Positions 6,390 through 11,921 of a DNA stretch of 13,671 nt are shown one piece after another. Under the pieces are notes generated by a model that was not told where the DNA came from, did no database searches, and was given only the letters and a program-made list of their open reading frames with translations. The translations under genes were made by a program, and so were the position numbers. Position 1 is the stretch's first letter. Each line of letters starts with the position of its first letter. The DNA comes from Candidatus Pacearchaeota archaeon (GTDB lineage Archaea; Nanobdellota; Nanobdellia; Pacearchaeales; GW2011-AR1), in NCBI GenBank assembly GCA_023142835.1, contig JAGLIS010000040.1:1-13671 (forward strand). Direction: 5' to 3'.

Positions 6390-6400
6390 TTTATAAAATA
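6390..6400 (+). promoter_or_regulatory. TATA box for the zinc-site/GIY-YIG operon
   Basis: TTTATAAAATA is centred about 24-25 bases before ATG 6419 and therefore predicts a leaderless mRNA. Together with the opposing TATA at 6367-6374 it makes a compact divergent promoter of about 70 bp. Confidence 0.65.
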
Positions 6401-6418
6401 ATTTTCATAACATTCTCT

Positions 6419-7072
6419 ATGGCTATAAAAACTCCCAATATTCTCCCAGGCGAAGAAGGATACATTTCCAAAAAAGAAAAAACTATAACAAAAAATACGG
6501 AAGAAAAAAAAGTAAGAAAAATAATCCAAAAAAAGGAGATGACTATTGGGAAGATGAAGACCGGGGCAAAAGGTTATCGGATAGGCAAACCGACAACAAA
6601 CCCTCGAAAAGAAAAAAAATATCCAATTTGGAGATATAGTAAAAAAATAGGAGAAATTATAGTAAAAAATAAAGACACCTCTGATGAAGAAATCAACTTA
6701 ACCTTTAAACGGTTGGGAGGGATAGGAAACTACAAACATCTAATACAAGATGCGGATTTTCAACTTCAATGGGCAATTCGCGAACAAGAACTTCTTATGA
6801 CTCAAGGCAATTGCAAAATCTGTAACAAAAAAATTTCCAAGACAGCGAAGCCAAATTTATATCATTACAACATGTTCCGAAAGCGAACAGACCTTTTAGG
6901 AAAAGCATCTGAAGTTCCTGAAGAAATAGTTTCAGGAAAGATAACAATAGAAGAAGGATGGGAAAAATTCAATGATATTTTAGAAGAGGGAAATAGATAT
7001 TATATGTCGCTAAAAGACACAGCCTTAATTTGTCCAGCTTGTGCAAAAAACAAAGGGTTAGATAACCAATGA
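6419..7072 (+). CDS. Zinc-site protein, possibly HNH-like, unknown function
   Basis: This is a 217-residue soluble, basic protein that I cannot assign with certainty. Residues 1-80 are Lys-rich, probably disordered and nucleic-acid binding. Residues 85-128 look helical. The C-terminal third has C132-K-I-C135, H149 within LYHYN, and C205-P-A-C208, a spacing resembling the zinc frame of HNH nucleases (CxxC, His, CxxC). A canonical catalytic HH pair is not evident (LYHYN where HNH proteins commonly have HH), and the segment between the Cys pairs is longer than usual (about 70 residues). The next gene, a GIY-YIG nuclease homologue, starts inside its stop codon (ATGA), so the two are co-translated. 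The start is leaderless from the TATA at 6390-6400. Confidence 0.7.
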   Translation: MAIKTPNILPGEEGYISKKEKTITKNTEEKKVRKIIQKKEMTIGKMKTGAKGYRIGKPTTNPRKEKKYPIWRYSKKIGEIIVKNKDTSDEEINLTFKRLGGIGNYKHLIQDADFQLQWAIREQELLMTQGNCKICNKKISKTAKPNLYHYNMFRKRTDLLGKASEVPEEIVSGKITIEEGWEKFNDILEEGNRYYMSLKDTALICPACAKNKGLDNQ

Positions 7073-7317
7073 ATAAATCATGGTTCGTTTATATTCTAGA
7101 ATGTCAAGACGGATCTTTTTACACAGGAATTACAACAGATATAGAAAAGCGAATGAAAATTCATGCCGAAGGAAAAGGTAGTAAATACGTCCGTAATAAA
7201 CATTTAAAAAAACTCTTAAAAACCAAAAAATGTCTTAGCAGGTCCGAAGCACAAAAAGCAGAATATCAAATTAAAAAATTAGACAAACGAGATAAATTGA
7301 ATTGGTTTAATTCCTAA
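7069..7317 (+). CDS. GIY-YIG endonuclease-like protein (YhbQ/UPF0213 type)
   Basis: This is an 82-residue single-domain GIY-YIG protein. The motif appears as VYIL (7-10) and YTGIT (18-22), followed by the catalytic-type Arg28 in DIEKRMKIH, then GKGSKYVRNK and SRSEAQKAEYQIKKLDKRDKL, where Glu65 corresponds to the metal-binding Glu. All expected residues are present, so it is probably an active DNA-cleaving or nicking enzyme. YhbQ-type proteins have been linked to DNA repair, but the natural substrate is poorly defined. The ATG overlaps the stop of the zinc-site gene by 4 nt. The 3' end overlaps the convergent SPFH-tail gene by 4 nt (7314-7317). Domain assignment is firm; the biological role is inferred only from family. 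Confidence 0.92.
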   Translation: MNKSWFVYILECQDGSFYTGITTDIEKRMKIHAEGKGSKYVRNKHLKKLLKTKKCLSRSEAQKAEYQIKKLDKRDKLNWFNS

Positions 7318-7685
7318 CCTCTTGCTTCAAGTATCGGCAAATTAGCCTCTGTAGGCACGTAAATAACTTCAGTATGTCCGTCATTCAACCCCTCGACAAA
7401 CTTATACTGAATATATTCTTTAGTCAAACTTTTTGAAATAATTTCATTCGCTTCAGCAATTCCACTTGCTCTAATAACCTCTGCCTCCGCTTTCAACTTC
7501 GCAGACTCTTTCAATGCTTCTGCTTCTTGAACAGCAATCTGTCTATTCCACTCAGCCTCTTTTAACTCAGCCTTACCATTCAACTCACGAGAATAAACCT
7601 TATAATTAGGAATTCCCCAAAGCAAACCTCCAAGTAAGAGCAAAATAACAATAACTCCTCCAATAATAGACCAATCAATCCTCAT
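7314..7685 (-). CDS. Miniature SPFH/prohibitin-tail membrane protein
   Basis: This is a 123-residue protein with one N-terminal membrane anchor (residues 5-24, with IIGGVIVILLLLGGLLWG) and a charged helix (about 33-85) rich in Ala, Glu and Lys. That helix includes AEWNRQIAVQEAEALKESAKL and ASGIAEANEIISKSL, the pattern of the C-terminal helix of prohibitin/SPFH proteins. It ends in EVIYVPTEANLPILEAR, which in SPFH relatives follows the coiled coil. The SPFH beta domain itself is absent, so this is a stand-alone anchor plus coiled coil, probably oligomeric. Similar short proteins occur in bacteria and phages. ATG 7685 was chosen because TTTAAATA at 7707-7714 lies about 25 bases upstream (leaderless). 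TTG 7700 is in frame but would lie upstream of the predicted transcript start. Confidence 0.75.
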   Translation of the reverse strand: MRIDWSIIGGVIVILLLLGGLLWGIPNYKVYSRELNGKAELKEAEWNRQIAVQEAEALKESAKLKAEAEVIRASGIAEANEIISKSLTKEYIQYKFVEGLNDGHTEVIYVPTEANLPILEARG

Positions 7686-7706
7686 AAATAATCTAACCAA
7701 TATTCT

Positions 7707-7714
7707 TATTTAAA
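7707..7714 (-). promoter_or_regulatory. TATA box for the SPFH-tail gene
   Basis: TTTAAATA on the minus strand is centred about 25 bases before ATG 7685, predicting a leaderless mRNA. Confidence 0.65.
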
Positions 7715-7806
7715 CTTTTCTTTTGGAACGAGGTTTGATTAGCGAGAGTTATGACATTTTTATCAGAATTGGATAAAATTATTTTATTAGAAATCTGGGT
7801 TGTTGA

Positions 7807-7879
7807 TTTTTGTTTGTTTTGAAAAATGTTTTGAAGAGTTATTCTTATTTTGCTAAGAAAAAGAATTTGGGATGTAGCC
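7807..7879 (+). repeat. Direct repeat copy A (left flank of phosphotransferase gene)
   Basis: This 73-bp copy matches 10005-10077 at 68 of 73 positions by eye. The first 14 bases (T-rich, TTTTTGTTTGTTTT) and the last 44 bases are identical. Weaker similarity continues about 36 bp to the left. The offset between copies is 2198 bp, the length of one phosphotransferase gene plus flanks. Confidence 0.93.
7841..7866 (+). repeat. Hairpin inside repeat copy A
   Basis: The arms ATTCTTATTTT and AGAAAAAGAAT flank a GCTA loop. Ten of 11 positions can pair, including one G-T/G-U, with one A-A mismatch. The same hairpin occurs in copy B. Confidence 0.7.
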
Positions 7880-7906
7880 TATTGACTGTTTTCTAGATTA
7901 AGTAAG

Positions 7907-7916
7907 TTATTTAAAC
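7907..7916 (+). promoter_or_regulatory. TATA box for the phosphotransferase gene
   Basis: TTATTTAAAC is centred about 25 bases before ATG 7937, predicting a leaderless transcript. It lies 28 bp to the right of repeat copy A and is not part of the repeat. Confidence 0.65.
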
Positions 7917-7936
7917 TAGGCCTATTATGTTGAATT

Positions 7937-9979
7937 ATGGAATTAATTAGGCAGTTTAAGAAACTTACAAAAAATGATGTTTCCTTAGCTGGTGGAAAAG
8001 GTGCAAGTTTAGGAGAAATGATAAATGCTGGAATCCCTGTGCCAGATGGATTTGTTGTACTAAGTGATAGTTTTGAAAGATTTATTGAGGAAACAGATAT
8101 TAATGTAGGGATAGATGCTATACTTGATAATGTTAATACAGAATATATTCATATAGTAGAAGATGCTTCAGCACAAATACAAGCAATAATTCTTGGTAAA
8201 GACATGCCCCAAGATATAGAAAAAGAAATTATGAATAATTTTAAGAAATTAGGTTCTGAATTTGTAGCTGTGAGATCAAGTGCTACTTCAGAAGATAGTG
8301 CTAGTGCTGCTTGGGCAGGGCAATTAGATACCTTTCTTAATACAACTAAAGATAATGTGTTAGAGAATGTTAAGAAATGTTGGGCTTCTTTATTCACACC
8401 TAGGGCTATTTTTTATAGATTTGAACAAAAATTAAATAAGACTAAGATTTCAGTAGCTGTTGTTGTTCAAAAAATGATTAATAGTGAAGAATCAGGTATA
8501 GCTTTCTCTGTTCATCCTGTTACAAAAGATACAAATCAATTAATAATAGAGGCAGGATTGGGCTTGGGAGAGGCTATAGTTTCTGGGCAAGTTACTCCAG
8601 ATAGTTATGTTGTTGATAAACAAGACAGGCATATAATTGACTTAACTATAAATGAGCAGAGTAAAGCTTTGTATAGGCGGGGTAATGATGGAGGTAATGA
8701 ATGGAAAGATCTTGGTAATAAAGGAAAAGAGCAAGTTTTAACTGAAAAAGAAATTATTGAATTAAGTAAACTTATTATTAAAATAGAAAATCATTATGGT
8801 TTTCCTTGTGATATTGAATGGGCAAAAGAAAAAGGCAAGTTCCATATTACACAGAGTAGACCAATTACTACATTACAAGATAATGTTAATGGGGATGAAA
8901 GGGAGAAAAAAGGTGATCAATTAGACTTAGATGAGATCTCAAATTTACCATGGTCTAAACGATGGGAAGCCCCCTTATCCCTATTTGTTATATATACTGG
9001 TGTTGGTGGTTATTTTGAGCCAATGAAAAAAGAAATTGGTTATTCATTTACTAAAGTACTAATTGATTCTAAGGAGGGGACTTCTGGTTGCTATTTACTT
9101 GATAGTGATTCTGATGATTTTGCTAGGGTGTTAATAAAGAGATTAAAGAAGAATCCTGATGTTTTACTTGAGTGGGCACAAAAATTTAAAGATAATGGAG
9201 ATATTGTTAGGGAATTATATAAAAATGAGCCTGAATGGTTTTTAAATCTCAATAACTATAATAAATTTACTCAAGATTTGTATATTTTTGGAGTATATTT
9301 AGTAACTATAACTCAGGTAGTAGATAGGCTTACAGAAAAACAATTAAAAAAATATGGGTCTGCATTAGAAGAATCAAGAAGATATACAGAGAGAATATTT
9401 TTTGATTTAGAAGATATTGTAAATAAGTTTCTTTCTTTGATTGCCGATAAGGAGGGTTATTCTCTAGGGGAAGTAAATGCTTGTTCGGTTGAAGAAATTC
9501 AAGATTATCTAAATGGTTCTAAGTTACCAAATAAAAAAGATCTCAAGAACAGACATAAAAGAAGTTCCATTTATTACTGTCCAGAGCCAATATTGTTAAA
9601 TAGCGAACAGGCAGATGAACTTCTAGGTAAAATGGTTAGTAAGTCTTTTGAAGGAGATATTTTAAAGGGAACTGGAGCTTATAAAGGAAAGATCAAGGGA
9701 AAGTGCAAGGTTATCACTAGGTATAAAGGGGACGTTGAATTAAAGGAAGGGGAAGTTTTAGTAACAGGTATGACTGATCCAAGATTTGTACCTCTAATGA
9801 AAAAATCAAGAGCAATTATCACTGATGCAGGGGGTGTGCTTTGTCACGCTGCCATTATAAGCAGAGAATTGAAGATACCTTGTATCGTTGGAACCAAAGT
9901 GGCTACTCAAGTTCTAAAAGACGGTGATGATGTAGAGGTTGATGCAGACAAAGGGGTTGTTAGGATTTTAGATAAATAA
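7937..9979 (+). CDS. PEP-synthase-like phosphotransferase, three-domain form without PEP barrel
   Basis: This 680-residue protein is of the PEP synthase/PPDK superfamily. Residues 1-320 form the ATP-binding (PPDK_N) domain: LAGGKGASLGEM (17-28, Lys21), VAVRSSATSEDSASAAWAGQ (110-129, Arg113), FSVHP, GLGLGEAIVSGQVTPD, and CDIEWA (Glu294) with TQSRP (305-309). Residues about 325-570 form a middle domain that I do not recognise. Residues about 571-680 are the swivelling phosphohistidine domain, with TDPRFVPLMKKSRAIITDAGG followed by Cys636-His637 (the phosphorylated His), then ISRELKIPCIVGT. The C-terminal PEP/pyruvate-binding barrel of true PEP synthase is missing. The layout (ATP domain, acceptor domain, His domain) instead resembles rifampin phosphotransferase (about 866 residues), so it may phosphorylate a small molecule held by the middle domain. 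Arg codons are nearly all AGA/AGG, unlike its neighbours, and 73-bp direct repeats flank it. Confidence 0.85.
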   Translation: MELIRQFKKLTKNDVSLAGGKGASLGEMINAGIPVPDGFVVLSDSFERFIEETDINVGIDAILDNVNTEYIHIVEDASAQIQAIILGKDMPQDIEKEIMNNFKKLGSEFVAVRSSATSEDSASAAWAGQLDTFLNTTKDNVLENVKKCWASLFTPRAIFYRFEQKLNKTKISVAVVVQKMINSEESGIAFSVHPVTKDTNQLIIEAGLGLGEAIVSGQVTPDSYVVDKQDRHIIDLTINEQSKALYRRGNDGGNEWKDLGNKGKEQVLTEKEIIELSKLIIKIENHYGFPCDIEWAKEKGKFHITQSRPITTLQDNVNGDEREKKGDQLDLDEISNLPWSKRWEAPLSLFVIYTGVGGYFEPMKKEIGYSFTKVLIDSKEGTSGCYLLDSDSDDFARVLIKRLKKNPDVLLEWAQKFKDNGDIVRELYKNEPEWFLNLNNYNKFTQDLYIFGVYLVTITQVVDRLTEKQLKKYGSALEESRRYTERIFFDLEDIVNKFLSLIADKEGYSLGEVNACSVEEIQDYLNGSKLPNKKDLKNRHKRSSIYYCPEPILLNSEQADELLGKMVSKSFEGDILKGTGAYKGKIKGKCKVITRYKGDVELKEGEVLVTGMTDPRFVPLMKKSRAIITDAGGVLCHAAIISRELKIPCIVGTKVATQVLKDGDDVEVDADKGVVRILDK

Positions 9980-10004
9980 TTTTATTAAAAAGTTGAATAG
10001 TTAG

Positions 10005-10018
10005 TTTTTGTTTGTTTT
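10005..10018 (+). terminator. T-rich terminator candidate after the phosphotransferase gene
   Basis: TTTTTGTTTGTTTT on the coding strand starts 26 bases after the stop codon. Oligo-T tracts are the usual archaeal termination signal. It is also the left end of repeat copy B. Confidence 0.45.
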
Positions 10019-10038
10019 AGAAAATATTTTTGAGAGTT

Positions 10039-10064
10039 ATTCTTATTTTGCTAAGAAAAAGAAT
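10039..10064 (+). repeat. Hairpin inside repeat copy B
   Basis: This is identical to the hairpin at 7841-7866: 11-base arms around a GCTA loop. It lies downstream of the T-rich tract, and also just beyond the stop codon of the convergent gene at 10078. Confidence 0.7.
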
Positions 10065-10077
10065 TTGGGATGTAGCC

Positions 10078-10779
10078 CTAAACCACAAACTCAGCTTCAC
10101 TTGTCTTCTCAATTCCATCGGCATTAACATTTCTAATCACAATACCTTTTCTCTTCGCTATTTCTCTAATCTCGGCAGGCTTCAAGCTTTCAACATTCGC
10201 AGGATAAACAATATCTGTAACATTAATTGTATGGCTAACAAAAACTTCCTTAAAATCACCGACGCCAAAAAACAGCTCATCAATAATCTCTTGATTCTCA
10301 GTCTTCAAAGAACAAAAATCCACAACAGGTCCTTCATCATCCTTTCCTTTCTTCTCACTCTTAGGACCTTTCGGCTTTATCTTCAGAACAAAATTATCTC
10401 CACTAAAACTTAGAGCAAAAAAAACTCGAGGATACTTCTCCATCAAATCTAAAATCTGCGACGACTCAACATTACTTTCAATCACATGCTTTCGAACCCC
10501 TTGAAAATTACTAACCTTTTTAATCTCAAAATTAATCTCATCTCTCAAATCAGAAGTAGAAATAATAACACCCTTAATATCCACAGACCCATCAATTTTC
10601 TCCAAACATTTTCTCACCAAAAAATTAGCATATTCCGCGCCAGTTTTAATCGCCCACTTTTTCGCTTGCTTCTTTCCATCAATCAAATATTTATTTTTAT
10701 ACTCTCCCCGACCAAACTTCAAAAAATCAGAATGAACCTCTTCGTCAAAAACACTGTCAAAAATTTTCTTCATTACCAC
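10078..10779 (-). CDS. Unrecognised 233-residue soluble protein
   Basis: I do not recognise the family. The protein is soluble, with no signal peptide or membrane span. Residues 18-62 (FLKFGRGEYKNKYLIDGKKQAKKWAIKTGAEYANFLVRKCLE) look like a conserved basic helical module. Residues 68-135 alternate strands and helices. A charged linker, KPKGPKSEKKGKDDEG (135-150), separates a C-terminal domain (about 152-233) that contains TINVTDIVYPANVESLKPAEIREIAKRKGIVIRNV. The first codon used here is GTG 10779, because the TATA box at 10800-10810 is centred about 26 bases upstream as for the other leaderless genes. ATG 10773 is two codons further in and is equally possible. The gene is divergent from the AI-2E operon, and its stop abuts repeat copy B. 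Confidence 0.75.
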   Translation of the reverse strand: MVMKKIFDSVFDEEVHSDFLKFGRGEYKNKYLIDGKKQAKKWAIKTGAEYANFLVRKCLEKIDGSVDIKGVIISTSDLRDEINFEIKKVSNFQGVRKHVIESNVESSQILDLMEKYPRVFFALSFSGDNFVLKIKPKGPKSEKKGKDDEGPVVDFCSLKTENQEIIDELFFGVGDFKEVFVSHTINVTDIVYPANVESLKPAEIREIAKRKGIVIRNVNADGIEKTSEAEFVV

Positions 10780-10799
10780 AATTCAAAAACATAAAAGTT

Positions 10800-10810
10800 C
10801 TTTATAAAAC
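10800..10810 (-). promoter_or_regulatory. TATA box for the 233-residue protein gene
   Basis: GTTTTATAAAG on the minus strand is centred about 26 bases before GTG 10779 and 32 before ATG 10773. Confidence 0.55.
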
Positions 10811-10866
10811 TTATGGGATTAAAAATATTTTAAATTCCTTAAATATCTTCTCAAGAATTTACCAAT

Positions 10867-10877
10867 GTTTATAAAAT
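10867..10877 (+). promoter_or_regulatory. TATA box for the AI-2E/AMP phosphorylase operon
   Basis: GTTTATAAAAT is centred about 24 bases before ATG 10896, predicting a leaderless first gene. Confidence 0.65.
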
Positions 10878-10895
10878 CTGAATCGCTATAATACC

Positions 10896-11912
10896 ATGGC
10901 TGATAACAAAATTCTAAAACAAGGTATTGCAGGTTTACTCATCCTAGGAATTTTTGTAATAGCTTTTCTCATCCTAAAACCGATAATCATTCCAATTATC
11001 TTCGGATTACTTTTTGGATATATGTTTAGCCCACTTTATAAAAAAATCCAAAAGCATCTCAAATGGAAAGGTCTTTCCGCATTGATTGTTATCGTCGGGT
11101 TAACACTTATAATCGTAATTCCACTTATCTACTTAGTTACTCCATTAGTCAAACAAATATTCGACACTTACGTCCTTTTGCAAAATTTTAATTTTAATAG
11201 TTTAATCCAAAGATTTATCCAAGGAGATATTGCAACATCCATAGCAATGAATTTAGATAACATTATCGGAAAATTTTTCTCAACAATATTAAATCAATTC
11301 ACAGTGTTCTTAGTCAATCTCCCGTCATTCCTACTTCAATTTGCAGTATTTCTATTCGTATTCTACTTTACAATAAAAGATTTAGATCAACTGAAAGAGT
11401 ACTTCTCAAATCTTTCACCCTTCTCTAAATCCACAGGGAACAAGTTTATGCAAGAGTTTCGAGGAATTACAAATGCAATTATTTTTGGCCAGATTTTAAT
11501 CGGAATAATTCAAGGTCTTGCAGTAGGTATATGCTTATTTTTCTTAGGAGTCCCAAAAGTATTAGTCCTTACTTTTCTAGCGACAATAGTCTCGATAATT
11601 CCCGTCCTAGGTTCATGGCTAGTTTGGCTTCCCTTAGGAGTTTATCTCGTTGCAACAGGCAATCATTTCCAAGGAATTTTCCTATTAATCTATGGAACAT
11701 TCTTCGTATCAATAATTGATAATGTTCTTCGACCATATTTTCTCTCGAAGAGTTCAAATTTACCAAGCGTATTAGGTATTGTCGGAACCATCGGAGGATT
11801 TTATTTCTTCGGAATAGCAGGCCTAATCCTTGGACCTCTAATCATGGCGTATATCCTAATCATCACCGAATTTTACCGACAAGGTAAACTAAACGAATTA
11901 TTTAACAAATAG
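10896..11912 (+). CDS. AI-2E family (PerM-like) membrane transporter
   Basis: This is a 338-residue polytopic membrane protein of the AI-2E exporter/PerM family. Hydrophobic spans are at roughly 10-28, 29-46, 60-84, 133-160, 193-217, 220-254 (two), 258-276 and 294-325. The family signature is clear in the second half: IGIIQGLAVGICLFFLGVP (202-220), TIVSIIPVLGSWLVWLPLGVYL (230-251), DNVLRPYFLSKSSNLPSVLGIVGTIGGFYFFGIAGLILGPL (275-315). Length is typical. Bacterial members export autoinducer-2 or act in ion transport, but the archaeal substrate is unknown, and quorum sensing should not be assumed. It is the first gene of an operon with AMP phosphorylase, nine bases apart, and has its own TATA box giving a leaderless start. 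Confidence 0.92.
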   Translation: MADNKILKQGIAGLLILGIFVIAFLILKPIIIPIIFGLLFGYMFSPLYKKIQKHLKWKGLSALIVIVGLTLIIVIPLIYLVTPLVKQIFDTYVLLQNFNFNSLIQRFIQGDIATSIAMNLDNIIGKFFSTILNQFTVFLVNLPSFLLQFAVFLFVFYFTIKDLDQLKEYFSNLSPFSKSTGNKFMQEFRGITNAIIFGQILIGIIQGLAVGICLFFLGVPKVLVLTFLATIVSIIPVLGSWLVWLPLGVYLVATGNHFQGIFLLIYGTFFVSIIDNVLRPYFLSKSSNLPSVLGIVGTIGGFYFFGIAGLILGPLIMAYILIITEFYRQGKLNELFNK

Positions 11913-11921
11913 GGCTTTAGA

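Larger units (their letters stand above)
7686..7936 (+). other. Intergenic segment between SPFH-tail and phosphotransferase genes
   Basis: These 251 bp have no convincing gene. They hold two divergent TATA boxes (7707-7714 minus, 7907-7916 plus) and repeat copy A (7807-7879). A stretch at about 7771-7806 looks like a decayed version of the sequence around and after the stop codon of the phosphotransferase gene (9970-10004). Confidence 0.6.
10005..10077 (+). repeat. Direct repeat copy B (right flank of phosphotransferase gene)
   Basis: This is the second copy of the 73-bp repeat, ending exactly one base before the stop codon of the minus-strand gene at 10078. The copies differ at only five positions, all within the 15-bp stretch at 10019-10033. 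Confidence 0.93.

Noticed and set aside
7937..9979. Classical phosphoenolpyruvate synthase
   Set aside because: The C-terminal PEP-binding barrel is missing; the gene ends cleanly with a stop right after the swivelling His domain, so the standard reaction cannot be assumed.
7807..10077. Insertion sequence or CRISPR array
   Set aside because: There are only two repeat copies 2.2 kb apart, with no transposase, no terminal inverted repeats and no regularly spaced short repeats.
10896..11912. Quorum-sensing exporter
   Set aside because: The family name comes from bacterial work; no autoinducer synthesis gene is in the window and archaeal members have other or unknown substrates.
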